DNA from: an uncultured Synechococcus sp.
GTDB taxonomy: Bacteria; Cyanobacteriota; Cyanobacteriia; PCC-6307; Cyanobiaceae
Assembly (NCBI GenBank): GCA_903855705.1
Contig: CAINZT010000196.1
Span: forward strand, 1 to 57,667
Direction of reading: 5' to 3'
DNA: 57,667 nucleotides
Shown in pieces: positions 18,997-29,865 of the stretch. The position numbers and the translations under genes were made by a program. The stretch's first letter is position 1; each line of letters begins with the position of its first letter. The notes under the pieces were generated by a model that worked only from the letters and a program-made list of their open reading frames with translations, made no database searches and was not told the DNA's origin.

Positions 18997-19518
18997 ATGT
19001 TTCGCCATCTGCTCGTGCCCACTGATGGCTCGTTGCTGGCCAAGGACGCGGTGGCGCGGGCGGTGCAGCTGGCCCAGGCAGCCGGCGCCCGGATCACCTT
19101 TTTCCATGTTCAGGACAGTCCCGCTATCCATCCGGAGGTGAGCCTGTTTGGGGAGGGCATGGTGCTCGATCCGTTGATCAATGACCATTTCGCCCAGGCC
19201 CACGCGGCCCATGCCGAGCAGCTGCTCAACCAGGCCCGCCTCCAGGCCGAGGCGGCAGGCGTGCCTTGCGACACCCTCACCACCATTAACCCCACCATCT
19301 ACGAGGCCATTCTGGCGGCCGCCAGCGACCGGGGTTGCGACCTGATCGTGATGGCCTCCCATGGTCGGCGCGGTCTGGCGGCGCTCCTGCTGGGCAGCGA
19401 AACCCAACGGGTTCTCACCCATGCGGCGATTCCGGTGCTCGTGATTCCGGCCAGGGCGCCGGACGCAGCGCCAGCGGCTGTTAGCGCTCCGAAGTCCGGG
19501 GTTGCCGTCAGTCCCTGA
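18997..19518 (+). CDS. Universal stress protein (UspA family)
   Basis: MFRHLLVPTDGSLLAKDAVARAVQLAQ...CDLIVMASHGRRGLAALLLGSETQRVLTHAAIPVLVI. Confidence 0.95.
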   Translation: MFRHLLVPTDGSLLAKDAVARAVQLAQAAGARITFFHVQDSPAIHPEVSLFGEGMVLDPLINDHFAQAHAAHAEQLLNQARLQAEAAGVPCDTLTTINPTIYEAILAAASDRGCDLIVMASHGRRGLAALLLGSETQRVLTHAAIPVLVIPARAPDAAPAAVSAPKSGVAVSP

Positions 19519-19590
19519 GTTGGGCCTGACGCTTACCGGCATCGGGACTCCGCTCCGCCGAGATCAGGGTGGAGTGATGGGTGCTGCTCC

Positions 19591-21147
19591 GTGCCGAACC
19601 AAGGGGAGAACGGTCCACGGGCCCGATCCAGGCCGGGGTTCATGCCAGCCTGGCCCCTTGCCCTGGCCGCCGGTGCCTGGTCCAGCAATGGCGTGACCTT
19701 CTTCCTCAAGCTCACCGAAGCGATCGCCAGCCGCCAATCGCTGTTGATTACGGGCCTGGACCCCAATCCGGAGATGCTTCAAAGCTGGAACCGCCATCGC
19801 GGCGGGGGCGGCGGCTCGTTTCTGTCCCAGTCGCGCCGCTGGATCAAGGCGGTGATCGAGGAGACCTCCGACCACGTCTGCGCCTTCAAGCCGAGCCTGG
19901 GCTTTTATCAGGCCCTGGGCGCCGTGGGCCTCGACCTGCTGCAGGAAGTGCGCGAGCTCGTGCCGCCGGAGATCCCCTTAATTCTCGATGCCAAACACGC
20001 CGACCTCAACTCGGCCTCGGCCCTGGCCCACTACGTCTTCGAGGATCTCAATGTCGATGCCGTGTCGCTCTCGCCCCTGGCGGGCCACGATCTAGCGGCT
20101 CCCTTTTTGTTGCATACGGACCGGGCGGTGGTGATTAGCTGCCACAGTTCCAGCCCCGCCTCCCGCATCCTCCAGCACCATCCCAATGAGGCCAATCCGC
20201 TCTACTTGCGCATCGTGGCTGAAAGTCGCCTCTGGGCCACGCCGGAGCAATTGTTGCTGGAAGTGGGCACCAGTGACCCTGAAATCCTGGCCCGGGTCCG
20301 CAACCTAGCTCCCGACCATGTGTTAATCCTGCGCAGCCTCTGGGGCGAGGAGGAACGGCTTGAAAGCCTGCTGCAGGCGGGGCTGGGCAATGCCGCCGAC
20401 GGCCTGTTGCTGCCCGTACCCCAGAACATGCTGATGGAGGATCGCCTCGGCGAGCGGGTGGCGGAACTCAAGGGCCAGATTGCCACCCTGCGCGACCGGG
20501 TGATCAACGCTCGCCAGCCCGCCGCCGACCGTTGTGATCTCTGGCTGCCGCCAGCAAGAACAGAACAACTTGACAGCCTGATCGTCGATCTGTTTGATAT
20601 TGGCTGCCTGCTCTTTGGCGAGTATGTGCAGGCTTCGGGAGCCCTCTTTAATTACTACATCGACCTACGCCGCATCATCTCCAGCCCCAATATCTTTCAC
20701 CGGGTTCTGCATGCTTACAGCACCTTGATCAGCGATCTTGCCTTCGATCGCATCGCCGGGATCCCCTATGGCTCCCTACCCACAGCAACGGGGCTGTCGT
20801 TGCTGCTGCATAAACCCCTGATCTACCCCCGCAAGGAAGTGAAAGCCCATGGGGCCCGGCGCCTGATTGAGGGGGATTTTCAGGAGGGGGAAACGGCCCT
20901 GGTGGTGGACGACATCTTGATCACTGGCGGCAGCGTGTTGGAAGGGATCGGCAAGCTGGAAAGTTCCGGCCTGCGGGTCGACGATGTGGTGGTGTTCATC
21001 GACCATGGCGGCGCTGCGGCCCAGCGGCTAGCCGATGCGGGCTACCGCAGCCGGGCCGTGTTAACGATCGAGCAGATCACCGCCGTGTTGCGCGAAGCGG
21101 GCCGCTTGAGCGCTGAGCAAGCGGCCCTCCTGGGCTGCCACGGGTAA
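19591..21147 (+). CDS. pyrFE: Bifunctional orotidine-5'-phosphate decarboxylase / orotate phosphoribosyltransferase
   Basis: N-term OMPDC: LLITGLDPNPEML..., IPLILDAKHADLNS; C-term OPRT: IAGIPYGSLPTATGLSLLLHKPLIYPRKEVKAHG..., ETALVVDDILITGGSVLEGI. Exact start uncertain. Confidence 0.9.
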   Translation: MPNQGENGPRARSRPGFMPAWPLALAAGAWSSNGVTFFLKLTEAIASRQSLLITGLDPNPEMLQSWNRHRGGGGGSFLSQSRRWIKAVIEETSDHVCAFKPSLGFYQALGAVGLDLLQEVRELVPPEIPLILDAKHADLNSASALAHYVFEDLNVDAVSLSPLAGHDLAAPFLLHTDRAVVISCHSSSPASRILQHHPNEANPLYLRIVAESRLWATPEQLLLEVGTSDPEILARVRNLAPDHVLILRSLWGEEERLESLLQAGLGNAADGLLLPVPQNMLMEDRLGERVAELKGQIATLRDRVINARQPAADRCDLWLPPARTEQLDSLIVDLFDIGCLLFGEYVQASGALFNYYIDLRRIISSPNIFHRVLHAYSTLISDLAFDRIAGIPYGSLPTATGLSLLLHKPLIYPRKEVKAHGARRLIEGDFQEGETALVVDDILITGGSVLEGIGKLESSGLRVDDVVVFIDHGGAAAQRLADAGYRSRAVLTIEQITAVLREAGRLSAEQAALLGCHG

Positions 21148-21211
21148 GCCCGGACCAGGGCGCCACCGAGGCCAGTCCTAGGATCTGCGCCAATAATCGA
21201 ATGGCAAACGA

Positions 21212-22600
21212 ATGGTTGGTGTCGTGTCCCTCGTCAATCCTGGGTCTGCGGGGCCAGGGCTCGACCACGGCGCGATGGCCCTGGCGGCGGTGCCGATTCA
21301 GGCCCAGTTGCTATTCATCGGGGTGCTGTTTCTTGGCACCTTGGCGATCAGTCGTTTTTCCATCCGTATTGGTATCCCGGCGATTCTTGGTGTGCTACTG
21401 CTTGGCTTGTTTATCAATATTAATTACATTGACCTAGATCACCATCAAGCCGAAAATCTGCATACTTTCAGCTTGGCACTGCTGTTGTTTTATGCTGGCC
21501 TTAAAACAGATATCAAAGCCATTCGTGGCTTTCTTGAATATGGCCTGATCCTCGCCATTGGCGGGGTGATTGTGTCTTCTGGGGCCCTGGGGCTGTTGAT
21601 TTTCTGGTTCTCATCGAGTAATGGAGCCCAGATCGTGCCGGGAATCGCCAATTCCATGCCCCTAGCGGCGGCCCTGTTGATCGCCGCCTGCCTGGGCTCC
21701 ACCGACGCCGGGGCCACCTTGAGCGTGCTGTCCCAGTTGCGCCATCGGGTGCCAGCACGCCTCCGCCATCTTCTTGAATTTGAGTCAGCTCTTAACGATC
21801 CGGCAGCCCTATTGGTGTATAGCCTGGTCCTGGGCGTGTTTGTGATCACAGGTGTGGAGGTTCCAGCCGCCCAACAGGGCCTGCAACTCACGGTGCTGGA
21901 TGGCCTGCGCAGTTTCGTGCAACAGATCGGCTCCGGCCTGATTTTGGGCGCCGCCTTCGGCTATGTGGCCAAGTTTGTGATCGACTTTTTGGTGCATGAA
22001 AAGGCCCAACTCCTAGTTGTTGCCATGTCGATCGCCTTCGTGGATTACGGCTGCGCCGATGTCCTCGGGGGGTCTGGGTTTGTGGCCGTCTATGTCACTG
22101 GCGTCTTCATGACCAACATGCGTTACCGCATGGCGGATGTGAACCACGAATCGATCCAGGAGGTGTTGCTGCCCTTCAACACCATGACCGAGATCACCAT
22201 CTTTTTGAGCTTTGGCCTACTGGTTAACCCCAATGATCTGCTGCCGTCTGTGCCGATGGGCCTGGTCAGCGCCGCTGCCCTAATGCTGGTGGCCCGCCCC
22301 TTGAGCGTGCTGGTCTTTCAGCCGTTTTCGCCTTTCTCCTGGAAAGAGGCGCTGCTGATCTCCTGGTGTGGCCTGCGCGGTGCCGTGCCCCTGGCCCTCT
22401 CCTACAACGTGGTGACGGCGATCCCGCGCATCCGTGGCATTGATCAGGCCAGTGGCCAGGTGCTGGCCGAGAACGCCAAGAGCATCATTTTTGTGGTGGT
22501 GGTTCTCAATTTGCTGGTGCAGGGGCTCACCTTGCCCTGGCTGGCCAGTGCTTTGAAGCTGGAGGCTGGAGAGGAGGCAGCAGCAAGCCCCCTCGCCTGA
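21212..22600 (+). CDS. Sodium/proton antiporter (CPA1/NhaP type)
   Basis: About 12 TM; LEFESALNDPAALLVYSLVLGVFV, CGLRGAVPLALSYNVV. Confidence 0.88.
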   Translation: MVGVVSLVNPGSAGPGLDHGAMALAAVPIQAQLLFIGVLFLGTLAISRFSIRIGIPAILGVLLLGLFININYIDLDHHQAENLHTFSLALLLFYAGLKTDIKAIRGFLEYGLILAIGGVIVSSGALGLLIFWFSSSNGAQIVPGIANSMPLAAALLIAACLGSTDAGATLSVLSQLRHRVPARLRHLLEFESALNDPAALLVYSLVLGVFVITGVEVPAAQQGLQLTVLDGLRSFVQQIGSGLILGAAFGYVAKFVIDFLVHEKAQLLVVAMSIAFVDYGCADVLGGSGFVAVYVTGVFMTNMRYRMADVNHESIQEVLLPFNTMTEITIFLSFGLLVNPNDLLPSVPMGLVSAAALMLVARPLSVLVFQPFSPFSWKEALLISWCGLRGAVPLALSYNVVTAIPRIRGIDQASGQVLAENAKSIIFVVVVLNLLVQGLTLPWLASALKLEAGEEAAASPLA

Positions 22601-22664
22601 GTCCACCTGCAGTAAAGGCCTCGATGACCAGACCGGTTTTCCTAATCAACCCCAGGGGCGATGG

Positions 22665-23810
22665 TCAGATCAGTCGCCAGGGCAAGGCCTCGCCGGCATG
22701 GAAGGGCACCAGGGCCAGGGGCGCGTCGGCGTCGCTGCCCAGCTCCAGGGTTAGGGGCACGGTCTCGGCTTGGTCGCTGGTTGGATCCTGGCGCTCGAGG
22801 GTGATCACGCTGCTATTGAGCGGCAGGCCGTAGAAACGCGGACCGTGCTCACTGGCGAAGGCTTCGAGCTTGCCCAGGGCTCCCTCCTGCTCGAACACGG
22901 CCGCATAGCTTTCGATCGCGTAGGGCGCGTTGTAAACACCGGCGCAGCCGCAGGAGGTTTCCTTGGCCTGGCGCCGGTGGGGGGCGGAATCGGTGCCGAG
23001 GAAAAAGCTGGGATCCCCCGAGGTGGCCGCCCGGCGCAGGGCGAGGCGATGGCGTTCCCGCTTCACGATCGGTAAGCAATAGAAATCGGGCCGCAGGCCG
23101 CCGGCAAACAGGGCGTTGCGGTTGATGTGCAGGTGGTGGGGCGTGATCGTGGCGGCGAGCTGGGGGCCGGCTGCGGCCACAAACGCCGCCGCTTCGGCGG
23201 TGGTGATGTGCTCCAGCACCACCTTCAACCCAGGATGGCGGGCCAACAGGGGGAGCAACTGGCGCTCTAGAAACACGGCTTCGCGATCAAAGATGTCCAC
23301 CGCCGGATCGGTGACCTCGCCATGGACCAGTAAGGGCATGCCGATCCGCTCCATCGTTTCCAGCAGGGGCGCAATCGCGGTCAGATCGCGCACACCCGCA
23401 GACGAGTTGGTGGTGGCGCCAGCGGGATAGAGCTTGGCGGCCGTGACTATCCCTTCGGCCTGGCCCCGCACCAGCTCAGCTGGATCGAGGGTTTCGGTGA
23501 GATAGGCCGTCATCAACGGTTGGAAACCCTGGGCAACCTCGGGCCCAAGGGCCGCCAGGATCCTTTGGCGATAGGCGGCTGCGGACGCCGCCGTGGTCAC
23601 CGCGGGAGTGAGGTTGGGCATCACAATCGCCCGGGCGAACTGGCGGGCCGTGGCCCCTGCCACGGCCTTGAGCATGGCGCCATCGCGCAGGTGCACATGC
23701 CAGTCGTCGGGCCGCCGTAGCTGCAGCCGCTGGCCTGGGCTGGCACTAGGGCCCGGGGAGCCGGGCTGGGCCCCTGGGACGTTCTGGTGGGCCGGGGTTG
23801 GATGGGCCAT
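22665..23810 (-). CDS. pyrC: Dihydroorotase
   Basis: [20 protein letters not shown]..., [38 protein letters not shown]. Confidence 0.95.
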   Translation of the reverse strand: MAHPTPAHQNVPGAQPGSPGPSASPGQRLQLRRPDDWHVHLRDGAMLKAVAGATARQFARAIVMPNLTPAVTTAASAAAYRQRILAALGPEVAQGFQPLMTAYLTETLDPAELVRGQAEGIVTAAKLYPAGATTNSSAGVRDLTAIAPLLETMERIGMPLLVHGEVTDPAVDIFDREAVFLERQLLPLLARHPGLKVVLEHITTAEAAAFVAAAGPQLAATITPHHLHINRNALFAGGLRPDFYCLPIVKRERHRLALRRAATSGDPSFFLGTDSAPHRRQAKETSCGCAGVYNAPYAIESYAAVFEQEGALGKLEAFASEHGPRFYGLPLNSSVITLERQDPTSDQAETVPLTLELGSDADAPLALVPFHAGEALPWRLI

Positions 23811-23837
23811 CGTGCGGCTGTCCCTCGCGAACCAGCC

Positions 23838-24119
23838 ATGACCCTAGAAGCGTCGGCAGACGGGGCCGTGGCGATCCGGGTCCAGCCCCGCAGCCCCTGC
23901 GATGCCGTCGCCGGGGAACGGCAGGGCGCGATCCTGATCCGGCTCAAGGCGCCCCCCGTGGATGGCGAAGCGAATGGGTCCCTGCTCAAGTTCGTCGCCC
24001 GCAAGCTCGGCGTGCGCCAACGGGACGTCACCTTGGTGCGGGGCCAAACCAGCCGCACTAAGTGGATCCAGGTGGCGGGCATGGCTGCCGAGCAGGCGCG
24101 GCAGGGCCTGTTGAGCTGA
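23838..24119 (+). CDS. DUF167/YggU family protein
   Basis: [68 protein letters not shown]. Confidence 0.92.
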   Translation: MTLEASADGAVAIRVQPRSPCDAVAGERQGAILIRLKAPPVDGEANGSLLKFVARKLGVRQRDVTLVRGQTSRTKWIQVAGMAAEQARQGLLS

Positions 24120-24290
24120 CGCCTGCTGCGCTCAAGCCAGTTGGCTGGGACGTTTGAGCTGGGCCTACTGAACTCAGGGCCCTGTCGACTTCAAACCCCA
24201 GCCGCAGCGACCATCCAGCCCGTTGGTGGCAACTGCCACGGGCTTGGCGGTCTGATTGCTGGCAAAGTGCGCCCAACCTCGAATCGGTCC

Positions 24291-25364
24291 ATGCCCGTCC
24301 TTCGCAAGCTGCTTCCCAAGGTCTCGCTCGCCAGCACCCTGGGACTAGCCCTGCTGCTGGTCAGTTGCGCCTCCGAAAGCGGTGGCCTGCAGAGCCAGAA
24401 GATCGACCTGATCAAGGGCCGGGGCAAGTTGATCTGCGGCGTGGATGGCAAGTTGCCCGGTTTCAGCTTTGTGGGCTCCGATGGGGCCTACAGCGGCCTG
24501 GATGTGGATGTCTGCAAGGCAGTGGCCGCCAGCCTGCTGGGTGATCCCGCCAAGGTTGACTACCGGGACCTCAACTCCAGTGAGCGTTTCGCCGCCCTAG
24601 CAAGTGGTGAGGTGGACATGCTCTCGCGCAACACCACAGCAACCCTCACCCGCGATGCCGCCGGCGGCAACGCCCTCAGCTTTGCCCCGACCACCTTCTA
24701 TGACGGCCAGGGGGTGATGGTGGCCGCCAGCAGTGGCGTCAAGAGCCTCAAGGACCTAGCCGGCAAGCCGATCTGCGTGGAAAGCGGCACCACCACCGAG
24801 CTCAACCTGGCCGACCGCATGCGCGAGCTCAAGGCCACCTACACGCCCCTGAAGTTCCAGACCGGCGACCAGACCTACGCCGCCTACCTGCAGGGCCGCT
24901 GCCTAGCCGTGACCAGCGACCGCTCCCAGCTGGCCGCCAAGCGCACCAGCTTCCCAGACCCCTCCGCCCACCTGCTGCTGGGCGAAGTGCTCAGCAAGGA
25001 GCCCCTTACCCCCGCCACCACCAACGCCGATCCGGTGTGGTCGGATGCGGTGCGCTGGAGCGTCTACGCCTTGATGCAGGCCGAGGAGCTGGGCATCACC
25101 AAGGCGAATGTGGCCGCCAAGCTGGCCCAAGCCAAGGCCAACCCCAATCAGGCCGACCTGCGCCGCTTCCTCGGGGTAGAAGGGGACTTCGGCAAGACCC
25201 TGGGCTTGCCGGCCGATTTTGTCGTGAAGGAAATTGCGGCGGTCGGCAACTACGGCGAAGTCTTTGATCGCAATGTGGGCCCCGGCTCCAAGCTGAAGCT
25301 GGATCGGGGTCTGAACCGCCAGTGGAGCCAGGGCGGCCTGATCTATTCGCCGCCCTTCCGCTGA
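24291..25364 (+). CDS. aapJ: General L-amino acid ABC transporter, substrate-binding protein
   Basis: Lipoprotein-like leader LLLVSCASES; KLICGVDGKLPGFSFVGSDGAYSGLDVDVCKAVAASLLGD; upstream of two permeases and an ATPase. Confidence 0.9.
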   Translation: MPVLRKLLPKVSLASTLGLALLLVSCASESGGLQSQKIDLIKGRGKLICGVDGKLPGFSFVGSDGAYSGLDVDVCKAVAASLLGDPAKVDYRDLNSSERFAALASGEVDMLSRNTTATLTRDAAGGNALSFAPTTFYDGQGVMVAASSGVKSLKDLAGKPICVESGTTTELNLADRMRELKATYTPLKFQTGDQTYAAYLQGRCLAVTSDRSQLAAKRTSFPDPSAHLLLGEVLSKEPLTPATTNADPVWSDAVRWSVYALMQAEELGITKANVAAKLAQAKANPNQADLRRFLGVEGDFGKTLGLPADFVVKEIAAVGNYGEVFDRNVGPGSKLKLDRGLNRQWSQGGLIYSPPFR

Positions 25365-26356
25365 TGGCCGGCCGCCTGAGCGCTAGTCCCCCCTGGTGGC
25401 AAAACCGGCGCCTGGTGCCCTGGCTGGTCCAAGCGGCCGTAGGCCTGGTGCTGGTGGTGGTGATCGCCTTTTTGCTTGGCAACCTGGTGCGCAACCTGAG
25501 CGCGGCCGGCTTGTTGCTCAGCTGGCGCTGGCTGGGCCAACCGGCCAGCTTCGACATCGCCGAATCCCTGCTGCCCTTCAGCGCCTCTGATCCCTATTGG
25601 CGCGGCCTGCTGGCCGGCCTGGTCAACACCTTGCGGGTTGTGGGCCTGGGTTTTGTTGGGTCCACCCTGCTGGGAACCCTGGTGGGCAGCGCCTCGTTCA
25701 GCAGCAATGGCCTGGTCAAACGGCTGGCCCGGATCTATGTGGAGGTGATCCGCAACATCCCCCTGCTGCTGCAACTGGTGTTCTGGTATTTCGTGGTGTT
25801 TCTTGCCCTGCCGAATGGGGCGGCAGCGATCCAGTTACCGGGGATTGTGCTGGCCAAATCGGGCCTGTTCCTGCCAGGTTTTGAAGGCGGGCTCCATTGG
25901 ACTGGACCGAGCCTGGTGGATGGGGTCTGGCAGGCGCCACTGCGGTTTACGCCCGAATTCGGCGCCCTGCTCACTGGCCTGGTGGTGTACACAGCTGCCT
26001 TCATTGCCGAGGTGGTGCGCGGTGGCATTGCCGCCGTGCCCAAGGGTCAGTGGGAGGCGGCCACCTCCCTGGGGCTGGGCCCCCTGCTGAGCCTGCGGCG
26101 CATCATCATTCCCCAGGCCCTGCGGGTGATCGTGCCGGGACTCAACACCCAGTACATCTCCCTAGCCAAGAATTCCTCCCTGGCAGTGGCCTGCGGCTAC
26201 ACCGACCTCTATTCAGTGGCGGAGACGAGCCTCAATCAAACCGGTCGGGCGATTGAGGTGATCGTGATTCTTTTAGCGGCCTACCTCGCCATCGATCTGG
26301 TGATCTCCCTCGTGATGAATGGCCTGAACCGGTTGGTCCAGATCAAGGAACGCTGA
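25364..26356 (+). CDS. aapQ: General L-amino acid ABC transporter, permease
   Basis: Start overlaps aapJ stop; VKRLARIYVEVIRNIPLLLQLVFWYF..., FIAEVVRGGIAAVPKGQWEAATSLGLGP. Confidence 0.9.
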   Translation: MAGRLSASPPWWQNRRLVPWLVQAAVGLVLVVVIAFLLGNLVRNLSAAGLLLSWRWLGQPASFDIAESLLPFSASDPYWRGLLAGLVNTLRVVGLGFVGSTLLGTLVGSASFSSNGLVKRLARIYVEVIRNIPLLLQLVFWYFVVFLALPNGAAAIQLPGIVLAKSGLFLPGFEGGLHWTGPSLVDGVWQAPLRFTPEFGALLTGLVVYTAAFIAEVVRGGIAAVPKGQWEAATSLGLGPLLSLRRIIIPQALRVIVPGLNTQYISLAKNSSLAVACGYTDLYSVAETSLNQTGRAIEVIVILLAAYLAIDLVISLVMNGLNRLVQIKER

Positions 26357-27577
26357 ATGGGTCCGATGCCACGAGTCACGCCAACAAGCCTGCGCAAGGA
26401 GCTCTTCGCCAACCCCCTCGATGGGCTGGTGAGTGTGCTGCTGATCACCGGACTGGCGGCGGTCGGTTACCGGCTGTTGCATTGGGCCCTGACCCAGGCC
26501 CAATGGGCCGTGATCCAGGCCAACAGCACCCTCTTTGCGGTGGGCCGCTACCCGATCGAGCAGCAGTGGCGTCTCTGGCTGCTGGTGGCCCTGCTCGTCG
26601 CCGCCACAGGCCTGAGCTGGGGAGTCCTCAGGGGCCTGCCGCTGCGGGACCGGCCGATCACGGCCCTCTGGCCCCGCAATGACCGGATTGGCGCGATTGT
26701 GCTGGTGGCCCTAGGCAGCTGGGCACCGGCGGCCCTGGGGCTCACCCTGTCGATCCAGGTCCGCTGGTGGGGGCTGACAGGCCTGCTGCTGCTAATGCGG
26801 TGGCTGGCCGGGCGCTACGGCAGCCGCTTGGGCAAGGCGGCAACCCGGGCCCTCCCCCTGGTTTGGCCCCTGCTTTATCTGGTGGGCATGGTGCTGATTG
26901 GCGGTGGGTTGGGCTTGGTGCCCGTGGGCACCAACGAATGGGGAGGCCTGCTGTTGACCCTGGTGGAGGCCAGTTTCGCGATCCTGCTCAGTGCCCCCCT
27001 AGGGGTGTTGCTGGCCCTGGGCCGGCGCAGTTCCCTGCCCCTGCTGCGTTGGGGCTCGGTGCTTTACATCGAGTTCATCCGGGGCGCGCCCCTGATCACC
27101 CTGCTGTTTTTGGGCCAGAACATCCTGGGCTTCCTTTTGCCTGGGGGCCTGGCGCCCGATCGCATCTGGCGGGCGGCCTGGATCCTCACCTTCTTTTCGG
27201 CCGCCTACCTGGCGGAGGCGGTTCGCTCCGGCCTAGCGGCCGTGCCCCGGGGCCAACTGGAGGCGGCCCGCTCCCTCGGCCTGAGCTTGCCCCAGGCCCT
27301 GGCCCAGGTGGTGCTTCCCCAGGCCCTGAGGATTGCTCTACCGGCCACGGTGGGCCAGTTCATCTCCCTGCTGCAGGACACCACCTTGCTGTCCCTGATC
27401 GGCTTGCTCGATCTTCTCGGCACGGCCCGCAGCGTGATGGCCAATCCGCTTTTCTTAGGCAAGAGCGCCGAGGTCTATCTCACCTTGGCGGTGCTGTTTT
27501 GGTGTTGCTGCGCGGCCTTGGGCCTGGGCAGCCGGGCCCTGGAACGGCGTCTGAATCCACCCAGTCTGGGCCGATAA
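26357..27577 (+). CDS. aapM: General L-amino acid ABC transporter, permease
   Basis: LYIEFIRGAPLITLLFLGQNILGFLLPGG..., YLAEAVRSGLAAVPRGQLEAARSLGLSLPQALAQVVLPQALRI. Confidence 0.9.
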   Translation: MGPMPRVTPTSLRKELFANPLDGLVSVLLITGLAAVGYRLLHWALTQAQWAVIQANSTLFAVGRYPIEQQWRLWLLVALLVAATGLSWGVLRGLPLRDRPITALWPRNDRIGAIVLVALGSWAPAALGLTLSIQVRWWGLTGLLLLMRWLAGRYGSRLGKAATRALPLVWPLLYLVGMVLIGGGLGLVPVGTNEWGGLLLTLVEASFAILLSAPLGVLLALGRRSSLPLLRWGSVLYIEFIRGAPLITLLFLGQNILGFLLPGGLAPDRIWRAAWILTFFSAAYLAEAVRSGLAAVPRGQLEAARSLGLSLPQALAQVVLPQALRIALPATVGQFISLLQDTTLLSLIGLLDLLGTARSVMANPLFLGKSAEVYLTLAVLFWCCCAALGLGSRALERRLNPPSLGR

Positions 27578-27666
27578 CCACCGCACTCAAGCCCCAGCTG
27601 AAACAAGCGCTTTAGTCCTTACCCAAGCCTCCTTAGCCGAAGCCCCAAGCCCTTTCCTCCGAGCCC

Positions 27667-28443
27667 ATGACTGCCGAGAGCATGCCTGCCAACGCAATGG
27701 TCCCTAAGAGCCCCGCCATGATTGAGGCCCGGGGGGTTGAGAAGTGGTATCCCAATGGCTTCCATGCCCTACGCGGCGTGGATCTCACCGTTCAACGGGG
27801 CGAAGTGGTGGTGATCATGGGCCCATCGGGCTCCGGCAAAAGCACCTTCATCCGCACCTTCAATGCCCTGGAGGAGTTTCAGAAAGGCTCGATCACGGTC
27901 GATGGCATCGCCCTGAATGACGACCGGCGCAAGATCGATGCGATCCGGCGCGAGGTCGGGATGGTGTTCCAGCAGTTCAATCTGTTCCCCCATCTCTCGG
28001 TGCTCGACAACCTCACCCTGGCGCCGGTTCTGGTGCGCAGGCGCCCTAAAGGGGAGGTGCTGAGCCAGGCGATGGCCCTGCTGGAGCGCGTTGGCATAGC
28101 CGAGCAGGCCCATAAGTTTCCAGGCCAACTCTCCGGCGGCCAGCAGCAACGGGTGGCGATCGCCCGCTCCCTCTGCATGGAGCCGCGCATCCTGCTCTTT
28201 GATGAACCGACTAGCTCCCTCGATCCGGAGATGGTGCGGGAGGTGCTGGAGGTCATGCAGGGATTGGCAGCCGATGGCATGACCATGGTGGTGGTGACCC
28301 ACGAGGTGGGCTTTGCGCGCCAGGTGGCCGATCGGGTGGTGTTAATGGCCGATGGCCAGGTGGTGGAAGAGGCCACACCGGAACGCTTCTTTGACCACCC
28401 CCAGCACGAGCGCAGCCGCCAGTTTCTGGCCCAAATTCTTTGA
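27667..28443 (+). CDS. aapP: General L-amino acid ABC transporter, ATP-binding protein
   Basis: Walker [49 protein letters not shown]. Confidence 0.95.
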   Translation: MTAESMPANAMVPKSPAMIEARGVEKWYPNGFHALRGVDLTVQRGEVVVIMGPSGSGKSTFIRTFNALEEFQKGSITVDGIALNDDRRKIDAIRREVGMVFQQFNLFPHLSVLDNLTLAPVLVRRRPKGEVLSQAMALLERVGIAEQAHKFPGQLSGGQQQRVAIARSLCMEPRILLFDEPTSSLDPEMVREVLEVMQGLAADGMTMVVVTHEVGFARQVADRVVLMADGQVVEEATPERFFDHPQHERSRQFLAQIL

Positions 28444-28539
28444 ACCGCTCGACTACCCAGCGATGGCCAACTGATTAGGGCCAGACGGTCTAGATTGCTT
28501 TGGCTGGGTTAACTGCCTACAGAGCTGACGAGCTAAGAG

Positions 28540-29529
28540 TTAGCCAGTTGCTTCAACTAATGAGATTAAGCGCAGGTCCTTGGAGTCCCAGAGGATGTAG
28601 CGGAAGCAGTCAGGGATCTCGGCCAGGCTCAGGCGTTTGGCCCCTGTAAGCAGGTGGGCGTTGCGCTCGTGGCACTGACGCAGACGGTAATTGGGAATCC
28701 GCTCACAAAGGTGGTGGATGCTGTGGAAAGCAATGTCGGCCGAAAACCAGTTCAAAATCCAAGGCAATTCCAGATTGCTGCTACCGGCCACGGCCCCCTG
28801 CAGATAGCTCCAGCCCTCATTGCCACTGGCATAGGAGCCGGCGTAGTTGTGCTGCACAAAAAAGATGCAGATGAAGATCGCCGCCGAGAAAGTCATCACG
28901 GTGGCGTAACAACACCAAAACAGACCTAGCCCGAGCCACTGGCCCATGGCCCACCAGCTGGCGATCACCAGCAGGTTATTGGCAATCAAATCGGCAAGTT
29001 CAGCTTGGGTCGGTTGGTAGCGCTTAGGTGGGGTTGCCTTAGGGCCCTTGAATCTTGAACCAATTAAATCGACAAGGGCTAAAATCAGGGCGATACGCGG
29101 CTTAATCACCAAGTAGAAAAATCCACCCGGCAGCAACATCAACGGATGCCGGCTTAAGCCATAGAGGCGTTGGTTGAAGGGGGAGAGGGAGCGGTATTGG
29201 TCGAGGGTCAATAGGGCCGAAGGGCCGCGGTAGCGGTCCCAGTTGCCATTGTGTTTGTGGTGGTACGCATGGCCCCGCGACCAGGGATGCTCGGGGATGC
29301 CATTGATCACCCCAAAGGCAAAACCAAACACCTGATTCAGCCAGCGGCTGGCAAAAAGGGAGCGGTGACCGCAATCGTGCATCAGCGAAAAGCTGCGAGA
29401 CGAAAAGAGCACCAGTAGGGCCAGGATCGGCACCAGCAGCAGTCGCTGCGCCAGCGGACCGGCCATCACTTGGGGGATCAACCACCAGAGCGCAGCCATG
29501 GGAGCCAGGGTGCTGATCACTTGCCACAA
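28540..29529 (-). CDS. Fatty acid desaturase family protein; N-terminal boundary unresolved
   Basis: His boxes HDCGHRS, HAYHHKHNG, HSIHHLCE. The ORF-track start is TTG at 29529; the same frame continues upstream to a TAA near 29676 without ATG/GTG. Confidence 0.88.
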   Translation of the reverse strand: MWQVISTLAPMAALWWLIPQVMAGPLAQRLLLVPILALLVLFSSRSFSLMHDCGHRSLFASRWLNQVFGFAFGVINGIPEHPWSRGHAYHHKHNGNWDRYRGPSALLTLDQYRSLSPFNQRLYGLSRHPLMLLPGGFFYLVIKPRIALILALVDLIGSRFKGPKATPPKRYQPTQAELADLIANNLLVIASWWAMGQWLGLGLFWCCYATVMTFSAAIFICIFFVQHNYAGSYASGNEGWSYLQGAVAGSSNLELPWILNWFSADIAFHSIHHLCERIPNYRLRQCHERNAHLLTGAKRLSLAEIPDCFRYILWDSKDLRLISLVEATG

Positions 29530-29865
29530 GGCCCGGCCGTTATCGCTGGTGCGATAGGCCTCCAGCTCAAAATCGCTGCGCCGCAGCGGGCGAGTCGCCG
29601 TCCCCGGCGCCTGAAAGTCGGTGAAGGTCAGCGGATGGGTCCCAGAGGGCAGGCCATCGTGCCACCTGCGTTCTTACAGCCTAATGGCGCCTGGCCAGGG
29701 GCGCCTTTAGGGCAGGGGCTGGGACACCTTGGGCCCAGGCCCCCTAATGCCGGTATCGGCTGGTGGGACGCCGGCTGGAGTGCCTTGGGGAGCTCGCCGA
29801 TGTGGTTTCAGCCACGCCTGCTCGGCAATCAGGTTTCAACAATGGGGTCATCCTGGGACCACCCC

